Shown: in pieces, positions 1 to 7,343 of the stretch
How the letters are laid out: each line of letters begins with the position of its first letter
How positions within the stretch are numbered: position 1 is the stretch's first letter
NCBI RefSeq assembly: GCF_024539675.1
Contig: NZ_JAHHIT010000086.1
Span: 1 to 42,662, forward strand
From: Streptomyces hilarionis
Lineage (GTDB): Bacteria > Actinomycetota > Actinomycetes > Streptomycetales > Streptomycetaceae
DNA length: 42,662 nucleotides
Direction of reading: 5' to 3'
Translations under genes and position numbers: made by a program
Notes under the pieces: model-generated
The model's database searches: none
What the model saw: only the letters and a program-made list of their open reading frames with translations
Told to the model about the DNA's origin: nothing

Positions 1-99
1 CCCGCCCCCGCCATCGGACCCGCCGCCTCTGCCGTAGCCGCCGCCCGACCGGGCTCCAGTCCCCCTCGAAGCACAATGAGGGGCACTCCGGTCATGGCG

Positions 100-133
100 G
101 GCGTTGCCGCAGCGTCTTCGCAGCGGCAACGCC
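100..133 (-). terminator. Hairpin downstream of the esx genes (distal)
   Basis: An 11-bp perfect inverted repeat (100-110 with 123-133, 12-nt loop) lies beyond the main esx terminator. There is no clear T run on either strand, as is common for Streptomyces terminators. The rest of 1-200 shows no convincing gene. A minus-strand ATG at 93-95 opens a frame that runs off the left edge, but it is too short to judge. It could also be part of the leader of a gene lying left of the window. Confidence 0.4.
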
Positions 134-200
134 GCTTTCACCGCAGGACGGGCCCGGCAAACCGCTTCCGGCCATGAGCGTCCGACGGCGTGACACACCG

Positions 201-233
201 CAGGGTGGGCACCTCCCGCGCGTGCCCACCCTG
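201..233 (-). terminator. Transcription terminator of the esxBA genes
   Basis: A perfect 12-bp inverted repeat (201-212 with 222-233) with a 9-nt loop lies 29 bp beyond the stop codon of the last esx gene on the minus strand. GC-rich stems without a U tract are usual for Streptomyces terminators. It probably ends the long leftward ESX transcript. Confidence 0.7.
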
Positions 234-261
234 TGTGCTGTGTTGTCGTCCCCGTGCGGCC

Positions 262-564
262 TCAGAGGAAGTAGCCGGCCGCCTTGAGGTCGCCGCCGCG
301 GTAGTCACCGCTGGCCTCGGTGACCCGGTGGCCGATGGCGAGAAGCGCGGCGTGGATGGCCGCGGCGTCCTTGTCCCACTCGGTCATCTTGGTCTGGAAA
401 GCCCCTGCGGCTTCGCCTTCCCAGCCCGCGGCGACCTGCTGCACCGCGGCCTTCAGGGCCGCCAGGTCGTCCTCAAGCTTCTTGGCCTGGTTGCCCAACT
501 CGGTGGTGATCGCGTCGAGACCGCCGTACTTCACGGCGAGCTCGTCATAGTGCACGTTGACCAT
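262..564 (-). CDS. esxA: WXG100 family type VII secretion protein (EsxA-type)
   Basis: This 100-aa protein has the classic WXG100 size and helical-hairpin layout. The W-E-G turn is at residues 48-50, between two amphipathic helices rich in Ala, Leu and charged residues. A C-terminal YxxxD motif (Y88-D92) matches the general secretion signal recognised by ESX systems. Such proteins form a dimer with their neighbour and are exported by the EccC-driven machinery. The ATG start has an AGG-containing ribosome site just upstream. It follows the other WXG100 gene by 83 bp, a gap holding a 7-bp hairpin (602-608 with 620-626) that might tune the ratio of the two products. The symbol follows the esxB-then-esxA order used for Streptomyces; note that the YxxxD signal, which in mycobacteria sits on EsxB, is here on this protein. 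Confidence 0.92.
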   Translation of the reverse strand: MVNVHYDELAVKYGGLDAITTELGNQAKKLEDDLAALKAAVQQVAAGWEGEAAGAFQTKMTEWDKDAAAIHAALLAIGHRVTEASGDYRGGDLKAAGYFL

Positions 565-647
565 GAATCCTCATCTCTTCGTATGGGTGCGGGGCACGGC
601 CGCCCGGCGCCGGCGAGAGGCCGGGCTCGATCGACCGACGGTGCGGC

Positions 648-986
648 TCAGTAGCTGCTGAGCGCCGAGTGGGCTCCGCCGTACTGGACGTCGATGCTCT
701 TCATCGTGGCGAGCACCTGGTCATCGGTGTGCGAGGAGAGCTTGCGGGTCTCGTTGATGTTCTCCAGGAACCAGGCCAGCAGCCCGCCGATGTGCTTGAC
801 CCGCTCGTTGATCTCGGTCTGCTTCGCGTTGAACGCGCCGGCGCCGATGCCCTTCCAGTGCACCTCCATCGTGTCGAGGGTGCCCTGGAGGCTGCTGAGT
901 TGGCCCTTGATGGACTCGTAGCGCTCGACGATCTCCTTCTCAAGCTTGATTACCTGGCCATCGTTCAGCCGCTGCCCATCCGCCAT
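648..986 (-). CDS. esxB: WXG100 family type VII secretion protein (EsxB-type)
   Basis: This 112-aa helical protein carries the W-x-G turn as W44-K45-G46 between two long amphipathic helices. It is the likely heterodimer partner of the adjacent 100-aa WXG100 protein. No YxxxD motif is visible near its C-terminus, so the pair probably depends on its partner's signal for recognition. The ATG start is preceded by a good ribosome site (AAGGAAG, about 10 nt upstream). The 67 bp separating it from the upstream mycosin gene contains a 10-bp element (1026-1035) repeated before another gene of this locus, so it may have its own promoter. Work on Streptomyces esx genes ties this pair to development and sporulation. 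Confidence 0.92.
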   Translation of the reverse strand: MADGQRLNDGQVIKLEKEIVERYESIKGQLSSLQGTLDTMEVHWKGIGAGAFNAKQTEINERVKHIGGLLAWFLENINETRKLSSHTDDQVLATMKSIDVQYGGAHSALSSY

Positions 987-1025
987 CTCCGGACTTCCTT
1001 TCGCTGAAATTCGCTGTGCTTACGG

Positions 1026-1035
1026 GTGTTCATGA
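1026..1035 (-). promoter_or_regulatory. Shared 10-bp element upstream of esxB
   Basis: On the minus strand this reads TCATGAACAC, with the palindromic core TCATGA, and ends 39 nt before the esxB start. The identical 10-mer occurs at 4558-4567 upstream of the 144-aa ESX gene. It could be a regulator site or part of a promoter. No regulator can be named from the sequence. Confidence 0.3.
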
Positions 1036-1053
1036 GACCGTTCGGCGAGCTGG

Positions 1054-2322
1054 TCAGGCGGTTCGCCTCTTGCGTGCCAGGGCGAACGCGCCCCCTCCGA
1101 CCGCCGCGACGAGGACTGCGCCGAGGATCACGTACCAGCGCGTGTTGTCGTCGGAGGAATGCGAGCTCGGTACTGCCGCCGAGGCCGCGTCCTCACCGGA
1201 AGTGCCTTTCGAAGGCTGGGACGAGGCCGGCGCGGAAACGGAGGGCGCGCTGCCCGTCTCGCCCGTCGCGTTCTCCCTGGCGAGCGGGTCGACGTTGGGC
1301 GCGCCGGGATTGAAGTCGGCGTTCTCCAGCACCTTGCGGGGCCTGATCAGCCCGTAGCCGAGGTACGTGCTCGGGTCGTCCTTCGCCCAGTCGCGTCCGG
1401 CGGTGTCGATCAGGCCGGCGAGAACCTGGTTGGCCGTCCACTTGGGGTGGGCGGACCAGACGAGGGCGGCGGAGGCGGAGGCGATGGCCGTGGCCATACT
1501 CGTTCCCACCCCGTCGCAGTACGAGCGGAAGGTGGCGTCACACCACGTCGGTATGTCAAGTCCGGGAGCCGCCAGGTCGACGTAGTTACCGTGCTCCGAG
1601 AACTTGCCGACCTTTCCGGATTCATCCGAAGCGGCGACGCCGACTACATAGGGGTATGCGGCCGGGTATCCGATGAAGTTCTTCACCTCGGCCTTGTTGC
1701 CCGTACTGGCGATCATCAACTTACCCTTGGACTGGGCGTACTTGACGGCCGCAAGGACTTCCGGCCTATTGATTTCCGAACCGAAGGACATGCTGATGAT
1801 TTTCACGTCACTGTCAGCGACAGCCCTGATCACAGCGGGCAGCCGAGGAGCCTTCTCCTTTTCTGCCTCACTCTTGAGCCCAGTGAGTGCGATCCGGTAA
1901 GGAACGATCTTCGCTCCGGGCGCAAGACCCTTCAGGCCACCGCCGGCACCGGTGCCAGCGATCAGCTCCGCCATACTCGTTCCGTGACCAAGGTAGTCCT
2001 CGGTCGCCTTGTAGCCGACGGCCTTCGGCACCTCGCCAGCCAGCACCTGACCTTTCAGCGAAGGGGTTTCGGGGTTGACTCCCGTATCAATGACGGCCAC
2101 CTTGACGCCCTTGCCCGTGCTCACCTTCCACATTTCCTCGGCCTTCATCGCCGTCAGGTACCACTGCCGGGGCTGGGCGTCAGCGGCCGACGCATCCGGA
2201 GCGAGACCTGCCGACAGAACGGCCACGGCTCCGAATGCCGAACAGACGGCAGAAGCCCGTCTTCCGTTTCGTCGCCCGAAAGACGCGCTCAGCCGGCCAC
2301 CTTGACCGATCGCTGCCACCAT
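1054..2322 (-). CDS. mycP: Mycosin-type subtilisin protease of the ESX locus (second copy)
   Basis: This 422-aa membrane-anchored S8 serine protease has an N-terminal signal peptide (about 1-46, ending near ASA), then the subtilisin triad. Asp79 lies in VAVIDTGVN, His113 in GHGTS, oxyanion Asn209 in STGNK and Ser275 in GTSMATA. A Pro/Ser/Ala-rich linker (about 345-390) leads to one C-terminal membrane helix (396-416) and a basic tail. This is the layout of MycP proteases, which cap or stabilise ESX channels and cleave some substrates outside the membrane. The ATG at 2320-2322 was chosen because the signal peptide starts there and it clears the preceding gene by 28 bp; the frame stays open further upstream but without signal-like sequence. 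It sits directly before esxB and is the second mycosin here. Parts of the gene have more A/T-ending codons than neighbours. Confidence 0.9.
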   Translation of the reverse strand: MVAAIGQGGRLSASFGRRNGRRASAVCSAFGAVAVLSAGLAPDASAADAQPRQWYLTAMKAEEMWKVSTGKGVKVAVIDTGVNPETPSLKGQVLAGEVPKAVGYKATEDYLGHGTSMAELIAGTGAGGGLKGLAPGAKIVPYRIALTGLKSEAEKEKAPRLPAVIRAVADSDVKIISMSFGSEINRPEVLAAVKYAQSKGKLMIASTGNKAEVKNFIGYPAAYPYVVGVAASDESGKVGKFSEHGNYVDLAAPGLDIPTWCDATFRSYCDGVGTSMATAIASASAALVWSAHPKWTANQVLAGLIDTAGRDWAKDDPSTYLGYGLIRPRKVLENADFNPGAPNVDPLARENATGETGSAPSVSAPASSQPSKGTSGEDAASAAVPSSHSSDDNTRWYVILGAVLVAAVGGGAFALARKRRTA

Positions 2323-2350
2323 GCCTCTGTCTGTCCTCGCTCTTGTCGGA

Positions 2351-4063
2351 TCAGTCGGTCGATGACACGTCGTCGCGCCGTTCGTCGCGGCGTGATCGGG
2401 TCTGGCCCGAACCCTGGTTGCGCGTGGAACCACGCTCCGCGCCCCGGCCGCCGGGTGTGCTGCTGCTCTTGCTTCCAGAGGCTCGCCCGTCCGGTGTTCC
2501 GACCACGCCCTCAGGGCTGCCGCCGGGGCGGCGAACGGCCTGCGCCGGGCCCTTTCCCGTGGTGGAGCCGGGTTCGCCGATCACCCCACGCCGGCCCGGC
2601 TTCTCGCCCGCGGCACGTGAGGCGGAAGCACCCTCGCCGCCGACGACCGTGCCGCGCGGCAACCTGGAACCGTTGACGCCGGACGTGCCGCCGGTGGCAG
2701 GTCTCCCGCCGACAACGCCATCGCTCCTACGTGCGGCGCCGGTAGGTCGAGCACCCGGACGTCCAGGGTTCGTAGCGCCCATGCCGGTGACGGGGCTTCG
2801 TGGAACGCCGCCGTTACGTCCTGACGCCTGCTCACTGGCCTTCGGCGCTCCGCCGACCACACCTCGCCCCATGGGACCAGCGGCTCGGCCGCCCGCCCTC
2901 CCTGTCGCAGCGGCACGTCCCGTCGGCCCCGTCGGGCCGGTTCCCGTACGCCCCGCTGCGGTGCCGCCGGGCACACCGCCCACGCGCCCCTGCGCCGAGC
3001 TGGGAACCCTGCCTCGTGGAACGCCCCCAAACCCCTGCGCCCGTCCTGTCGGCCCCCGGAAAGCGGGAGATACACCAGTGGGGGCGAAGGGCGGGATCGT
3101 CCCCGTTGGAGTCGCGTGGGGACCCGAAGTCGAGGGCGGGGTCACAGTCGTCGGCTTCACCGTGTCCTGCGGCGGCAATGTGCCGACGCTGTCGATCTCC
3201 GTGCCCACGTGCTGTTCGGGAAGCCCGACCACGTCGCCGGTGCTCGTGCGCGATGACGGCAGTGCCTCCGCGTGTGGTCGCTCTGTCCCGGTGTTCACAG
3301 AGTGGTGGCGCGCGGTTCCCGAATCAGCCAGGTCGGAAAGCGAGCCATGCCCCGTCGGCGGTTTGTCCGGATCCCCGGCGGACAGATCCGGCGCCGGCAC
3401 CCCCACACTCGGCATCTCCGGGAACACCGGCTCCTGCGCCAGTTCCATCATCCCGCTCGACACCGTGTAGAAGGAGGCCAGCCGGTACATCTGGTTGATC
3501 GCCTCTTGGCGGTCCTTCTCGGCTTTGACGGCCGCCGTGTACTCCGCGTTGCCCTCGACTCGCTGAGGCGTCGGGATGTCGTCGACCTTCTTGGGGACGA
3601 GGCGACCGTCACGCGGCGGCATCGACTTGCGTACGGAGGCGAGGCCGGAGCTTGCCGCCAGGACCTGGGTGCCGACCTCGTCGGTGTAACCGGCGAGCGC
3701 CAGGGCCGTGGTGGTCAGGTTCATGCCCCACGTGTAGAAGGCGGTGTGGGCCTCGCCCTTCCAGTCGACGTCGCCGAGGTTGCGGCTGAGTTCGTCGGCT
3801 GCGTCGTTAATGGCGTCCCGGGCGTCGACGAGTGCCGTGGCAGCGCTCTCCAGTGTCTCCGGGCTCGCCGACTCGACGATGTCGATCATGGTGTTGAGGT
3901 CGTAGCCCTCGAAGTCGGTCCTGCCGAAGCCGCCGGGGCTACCGGCGGGCGGGGGGCTGACCACCGCGGCCTTGTTCACCGCGTCGTCGACACCCGTGTT
4001 CTGCTGGGCGGCGTCGCGGCGTTCCGCCTGGTAGGGGTCGGGCTTCCTTTTGTCGCCGCTCAT
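2351..4063 (-). CDS. WXG-domain type VII cargo-like protein with long G/P/R-rich tail
   Basis: This 570-aa protein has two halves. Residues about 50-200 are helical and contain a W-x-G turn (W101-K102-G103, in the context DWKGEA) typical of WXG100/PPE-like export domains. From about 215 onward it is low-complexity and probably disordered: first acidic and Pro-rich, then Gly/Arg/Thr/Pro-rich from about 320. A short motif related to GVVGG(A/R)P recurs near 361, 401, 449, 471, 493 and 519. The C-terminus is strongly basic, then acidic. There is no signal peptide or membrane helix, so export through the ESX channel is the natural inference. Its ATG overlaps the stop codon of the upstream 144-aa gene (TGATG), implying coupled translation. 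No enzymatic domain is recognised. It may be a surface or cell-wall protein rather than a toxin. Confidence 0.8.
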   Translation of the reverse strand: MSGDKRKPDPYQAERRDAAQQNTGVDDAVNKAAVVSPPPAGSPGGFGRTDFEGYDLNTMIDIVESASPETLESAATALVDARDAINDAADELSRNLGDVDWKGEAHTAFYTWGMNLTTTALALAGYTDEVGTQVLAASSGLASVRKSMPPRDGRLVPKKVDDIPTPQRVEGNAEYTAAVKAEKDRQEAINQMYRLASFYTVSSGMMELAQEPVFPEMPSVGVPAPDLSAGDPDKPPTGHGSLSDLADSGTARHHSVNTGTERPHAEALPSSRTSTGDVVGLPEQHVGTEIDSVGTLPPQDTVKPTTVTPPSTSGPHATPTGTIPPFAPTGVSPAFRGPTGRAQGFGGVPRGRVPSSAQGRVGGVPGGTAAGRTGTGPTGPTGRAAATGRAGGRAAGPMGRGVVGGAPKASEQASGRNGGVPRSPVTGMGATNPGRPGARPTGAARRSDGVVGGRPATGGTSGVNGSRLPRGTVVGGEGASASRAAGEKPGRRGVIGEPGSTTGKGPAQAVRRPGGSPEGVVGTPDGRASGSKSSSTPGGRGAERGSTRNQGSGQTRSRRDERRDDVSSTD

Positions 4064-4497
4064 CAGTACCCCGCGTCGGTGTGGTCGGCGTCGTTGGTGC
4101 GCTGTATCTGCTTGTTCAGCGCCTCTTCCCGGTCCCGGTTGACCTCGGCGCGGATCTCGTGGAAGCGGTACCGGAGGTCCTCTTCGAGGTTGTCGAAGGT
4201 GACGTCCACGCCGTGCACGGCGATCTGCATCGCCTCCAGCTGGAGCCCCAGCGACTTGGACAGCGCCGTAATGCGCTCGTGCACGCGCGCGTACTGGAGG
4301 TGGAGTGCCTTTGCCTCCGGGAAGTGCCCCGCGCCGAACGTGGCCTCCGACAGATCGTGGTCCCCGACCTTCGCCGAGCCGCCTGCGGATTTCTCGAAGG
4401 CCGTAAGCAGGTCGTCCACCCGCTTCTTGAACGTCGAGAGCGCCATGTAGCCACGCCGAACGTCGGCGGCGCCCTCACCCAGGTCCGCAGGAATCAC
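4063..4497 (-). CDS. Small helical ESX-locus protein, putative partner of the 570-aa WXG protein
   Basis: This 144-aa, charged, almost wholly helical protein has no W-x-G motif. Heptad-like stretches at about 15-40 and 65-125 suggest a helical hairpin able to pair with a WXG domain. It starts at GTG (4495-4497) with GGGGAG about 10 nt upstream. Its stop codon overlaps the start of the 570-aa gene by one base (TGATG). A small helical protein directly before a larger WXG-domain protein is the arrangement seen for LXG/WXG cargos and their targeting partners, so I infer a partner or chaperone role. I recognise no named family. The upstream 201 bp carry a hairpin and an element shared with the esxB leader, pointing to a separate promoter. 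Confidence 0.7.
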   Translation of the reverse strand: MIPADLGEGAADVRRGYMALSTFKKRVDDLLTAFEKSAGGSAKVGDHDLSEATFGAGHFPEAKALHLQYARVHERITALSKSLGLQLEAMQIAVHGVDVTFDNLEEDLRYRFHEIRAEVNRDREEALNKQIQRTNDADHTDAGY

Positions 4498-4507
4498 GAC
4501 AGCCCAT

Positions 4508-4539
4508 CTCCCCGTTTTCCGCCGCCCGTCCCGGGCGGC
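4508..4539 (-). promoter_or_regulatory. Leader with shared 14-mer and hairpin before the 144-aa gene
   Basis: Reading on the minus strand, a GC-rich hairpin (8-bp stem, 4521-4528 with 4532-4539) is followed at once by CGGAAAACGGGGAG (4508-4521), which includes the ribosome site. The identical 14-mer stands before eccB (10388-10401). It may be a common translational leader of ESX genes or a repeated ribosome site context. Confidence 0.35.
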
Positions 4540-4557
4540 TCAACCCGCGCCTCTCAA

Positions 4558-4567
4558 GTGTTCATGA
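4558..4567 (-). promoter_or_regulatory. Shared 10-bp element upstream of the 144-aa gene
   Basis: Minus-strand TCATGAACAC, identical to 1026-1035 before esxB, lies 60 nt upstream of the GTG start. The surrounding 4498-4698 is noncoding and relatively A/T-rich (for example ATTAAAG on the minus strand at about 4582-4588), consistent with a promoter. Confidence 0.3.
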
Positions 4568-4698
4568 TTGCGACACGACCACTTTAATGACTCCCACTGA
4601 CAGCCCCAACTGCCCCACGCAACAACCCTGCTGTGGATCCGAGCACACTCGGCCCCTTGCTCGCGGAACTCCATACACCGGTCATGACGCCTCGACCG

Positions 4699-5250
4699 TC
4701 ACGTTCCGATCGTTTTCCCCTGCAACCAGAGCCGGGCCCCCGCCTCACTCGGATACTCCCGGACCGTGAGCATGGCCAGGAACCAGCCGACGCCCCACGC
4801 GACGACCGCCGGCAGGACGGGCGCCGCGATCAGCAGGGGGATGACGGCGGCACGGGCCAGTCCGGTGGCACGCCCCCTCTCGCCGCGCTTGGCGTCCCCC
4901 GTCTGCTGGGGAGTGGGCGGGGCGAGGAGCTTCCTGCGGTGGTCCCGGCGCTGCTTCGTCCAGCCCCATCCGGCGGCCACGACCGATGCGCCCGCCTGCG
5001 TCCAGTCCCACACCGTGCGCACGCTCGGGGACAGGTCGCTGCGGGGAACGCCCAGGTACAGCCTCAGGGCTATGTAGCAGACGAAGGCCAGGACGAGAAG
5101 GAGCAAAACGGCCGTCCAGACCCGGCGGGCCCAGTAGCGGGCGCCGCGCTCGTACCAAGTGGTGCCGAGCCCGGGCAGCGCGGGGATCGGGACCGGGACC
5201 TCGGAAGCGGGAACGTCAGAAGATGCTCTTGATGCCATGCCAGACGTCAT
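4699..5250 (-). CDS. Small three-helix membrane protein, possible immunity protein
   Basis: This 183-aa protein has an N-terminal cytosol-like segment (1-42), a strong membrane helix at about 44-66, a weaker one at about 78-96, a basic loop (about 98-130, RRDHRRK) and a long hydrophobic stretch at about 131-162 that can form one long or two short helices. The ATG at 5248-5250 overlaps the end of the 429-aa WXG-domain gene by 35 bp; an in-frame ATG at 5238 is an alternative, and neither has a strong ribosome site. A membrane protein placed immediately after an exported protein with a hydrophobic C-terminus suggests an immunity or accessory membrane partner. That is inference from position; I recognise no family. 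Confidence 0.7.
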   Translation of the reverse strand: MTSGMASRASSDVPASEVPVPIPALPGLGTTWYERGARYWARRVWTAVLLLLVLAFVCYIALRLYLGVPRSDLSPSVRTVWDWTQAGASVVAAGWGWTKQRRDHRRKLLAPPTPQQTGDAKRGERGRATGLARAAVIPLLIAAPVLPAVVAWGVGWFLAMLTVREYPSEAGARLWLQGKTIGT

Positions 5251-6505
5251 CCTTGAGTCGTACGAAGTCGTCCCCGGTCTCGGAGAGGACGTTGCCGGTG
5301 CCGTGCAGCACCCCGCCGACCACGCCGTGGTCGTGGATGTCCTCGCTCCAGTGCTCGTGGAAGGAGTGATCGATGATGCCGGTGGCGCCGATCACCACCA
5401 GCCCGCCGGCCACGGCCACGGCTGCGACGGGGGCTTCGACGGGCAGGGCCGCCACGACGCCCGCCGTGATGGCGGTGCCGGCCACCAGCCCGGCGACGTT
5501 GGCGCCGCCGTCGACGGCGACCGACTTCTGCCATGACCAGCCCTTGTCGTGGTCGTCGGAGGCCTCGAGAAGTCCGCAGGCGCCGGCTGCCGCGACGTCC
5601 AGGACCGGGATCTCCTTCAGGAAGTCCGGCAGCTTTTCCAGGCTCCTGCCCGCGCGGAGGGCGTCGGCGGCGTCGGCCAGTTTGACGTTGAGGGCCCGGT
5701 CGTAGGGCAGCGCGGTGCTGCCGTGGTCGGCGCGGGCCATGGCCTCTTCGAGCGAGTCCACCTTCATGACCGCGTCGGCGTATGCGCTCTTGGCCGGAAG
5801 GTCGTGGGGCAGGGCGCGGCCCGCCTTCTGGAACGCCTTGCGCTCGGCGCGCAGTTCCTTCTTGGCCGCCCTCTCCTCGGCCTTCGCGTCGTCGATCTGC
5901 GCTCGGGCCTTCGCTCCGCCGGCCCGCGCGTCCTCCGCGTCGTAGGCGTAGAGCCCGCGCAGGTAGTCGGCGACAGTGACCTTGTCGCCGGTCGACGCGG
6001 GCGCCGTCACCTGTGCGTACAGCCCCCGTAGCTTGTCCGCCGCCACCAGCCGGGCGTGCTGCGCCGCGTGCAGCACCTGCCGGCGTATCGCGTCGTACTC
6101 GCCCATGGCGGAGATCGTCTCCTGGTCCTGCGCGCTCGGCGGGTTCGCGGTGACGATCGTCCGGGGCACGCCGTTCGCCGCCATGGGCACGCCCTTGCGG
6201 GTCGCCACGTGCTCGGCGTTCTGCAGGGCCGTCTCGCAGGTGGTGAGCGCGTCGGCGAGGTCGGAGAGGATGTCCCCGGCGTCGTGGACGAGGTTGGCGA
6301 AGGCGCCCGCCGTCAGCGCGTCCTCGCTCCAGGCGGCGCGGAAGGTCTCGGCCGCCTCGCCCTTCCAGGCCGCGTCGCCGACGAGTGCCTCGACGGCACG
6401 GCTGACCGGGGTGATGACGTCGTCGAGCTTGTCCTTGGCGTTCTTGTACGTCTCGGCCATCGTGCGCAGTCCGCCGATGTCGCCGCCGACCCAGCTGTCG
6501 GCCAT
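5216..6505 (-). CDS. WXG-domain type VII cargo-like protein with hydrophobic, glycine-zipper C-terminus
   Basis: This 429-aa protein begins with a WXG-like domain (about 1-110, W47-K48-G49 in AAWKGEAAE). A helical region follows, with a strongly charged coiled-coil segment at about 195-228 rich in Lys, Glu, Arg and Ala. A hydrophobic Gly/Ala/Val segment at 333-378 contains GxxxG spacing (for example G339/G343). The His/Asp-rich C-terminal 50 residues end in an amphipathic stretch. There is no N-terminal signal peptide. The overall plan, an export domain plus a membrane-active-looking C-terminal domain, resembles LXG-type polymorphic toxins, although no toxin family is recognisable. The ATG overlaps the stop of the upstream 100-aa gene (TGATG), and the following membrane-protein gene overlaps this one by 35 bp. 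Alternatively it is a secreted structural protein. Confidence 0.8.
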   Translation of the reverse strand: MADSWVGGDIGGLRTMAETYKNAKDKLDDVITPVSRAVEALVGDAAWKGEAAETFRAAWSEDALTAGAFANLVHDAGDILSDLADALTTCETALQNAEHVATRKGVPMAANGVPRTIVTANPPSAQDQETISAMGEYDAIRRQVLHAAQHARLVAADKLRGLYAQVTAPASTGDKVTVADYLRGLYAYDAEDARAGGAKARAQIDDAKAEERAAKKELRAERKAFQKAGRALPHDLPAKSAYADAVMKVDSLEEAMARADHGSTALPYDRALNVKLADAADALRAGRSLEKLPDFLKEIPVLDVAAAGACGLLEASDDHDKGWSWQKSVAVDGGANVAGLVAGTAITAGVVAALPVEAPVAAVAVAGGLVVIGATGIIDHSFHEHWSEDIHDHGVVGGVLHGTGNVLSETGDDFVRLKDDVWHGIKSIF

Positions 6506-6807
6506 CAGCCGTCACCCGCCATCAGGTCTTCGAAGAGTCCGTGGACGTCGATGTCGTGCCGCCGGAAGGAGTCGCGGGCGTACGCCACCTTGTCGCCGTG
6601 GTCGTCGAGGCGGTCGGCGAAACCGATGTGCAGAGCGACGATCAGGTCGGCGACCTCCTTGAGGGCGTGGTCGAACCCGGCGTCGCCTCCGCCGACCAGG
6701 GGCGGGGCGACGTCGGCGTGCAGCTTGCGGTAGTTGACGGCTTCGTCGTGGAAGGTCGTGGACATCGCGGTGAGGTCGCTGAGGACGGCCTTGAAGTCGG
6801 GCGGCAT
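6505..6807 (-). CDS. Small helical ESX-locus protein, putative partner of the 429-aa WXG protein
   Basis: This 100-aa protein has the length of a WXG100 protein and two helical stretches (about 1-30 and 45-85), but the turn between them reads PPLVGGGDAG with no W-x-G. It is therefore a WXG100-like or DUF-type helical hairpin. Its stop codon shares a base with the next start (TGATG at 6503-6507), and its own ATG overlaps the stop of the upstream SAV_915-like gene in the same way. Tight coupling to a WXG-domain cargo gene suggests hetero-complex formation and targeting to the ESX channel. I cannot name the family with certainty. Confidence 0.7.
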   Translation of the reverse strand: MPPDFKAVLSDLTAMSTTFHDEAVNYRKLHADVAPPLVGGGDAGFDHALKEVADLIVALHIGFADRLDDHGDKVAYARDSFRRHDIDVHGLFEDLMAGDG

Positions 6808-7343
6808 CAGCGCACCTCCCGGGCGTAGGCGGCCAGGTCGTCCGGTCGCCAGTTGTGGTGTCCGGGCGCCACGCGCGGGTCGAGGAGGACCGTGCCGTCG
6901 TGCGCGGCGACGGCCTCAGCCAGCGGGCCGATCGAGGTGGCCACCCAGGGCTGAGCTTCGCCCAGCGCGGCGACGAGCCGCTCGCGTGTGGTGAAGGCGA
7001 ACGCCACCGCTCCCGTCCCGCTCGCGGTCACGGTTCCCGTTGCGGCCGTCGGGTGCGCGAAGAGTTCGTACGCGATGAAGGGCACCCGGGCCGGTCGGCC
7101 GTCCGCGTCCGTCACGTCGGCGTACCGGGGATGGGCCGGTACGAAAACGGGGGTGTGGTAGGCGGGCACGCCGGGCTTCGGGCCCGAGGGCCGGGCCGGC
7201 TCGGCGCCGGCGGGCTCCGCGTATTCGAGGAGGCGTGATCGCGTTCTGCGAGGTTCCGGCGTCGGCGCGGACTCCGGTGACGCACCGGTGGGCGGCTCTG
7301 CCTCGACGTAGTCGAGGAGGCGTGAACGGATGGGTGTGCCCAC
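6807..7343 (-). CDS. SAV_915/SseB-like protein with duplicated N-terminal motif
   Basis: This 178-aa soluble protein starts at GTG (7341-7343) behind a good AGGAG ribosome site. The N-terminal 60 residues are Pro/Ala/Glu-rich and contain a duplicated short motif, RSRLLDYVE (6-14) and RSRLLEYAE (35-43), 29 residues apart. Residues about 61-178 form a compact alpha/beta domain with hallmarks of the SAV_915/SseB-like family: a VPAHP strand start, then AFAFTTRERLVAALGEAQPW, then VLLDP. The function of this family is unknown. The gene is first in the run of coupled small genes that leads into the 429-aa cargo, so it might be an adaptor or chaperone. That is inference. The family name is given from recollection of its motifs. 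Confidence 0.75.
   Translation of the reverse strand: MGTPIRSRLLDYVEAEPPTGASPESAPTPEPRRTRSRLLEYAEPAGAEPARPSGPKPGVPAYHTPVFVPAHPRYADVTDADGRPARVPFIAYELFAHPTAATGTVTASGTGAVAFAFTTRERLVAALGEAQPWVATSIGPLAEAVAAHDGTVLLDPRVAPGHHNWRPDDLAAYAREVR

Noticed and set aside
1..200. Start of a minus-strand gene at the left edge (ATG at 93-95)
   Set aside because: Only about 31 codons lie in the window, with no recognisable motif and no clear ribosome site. Hairpins in the same stretch fit a terminator region better.
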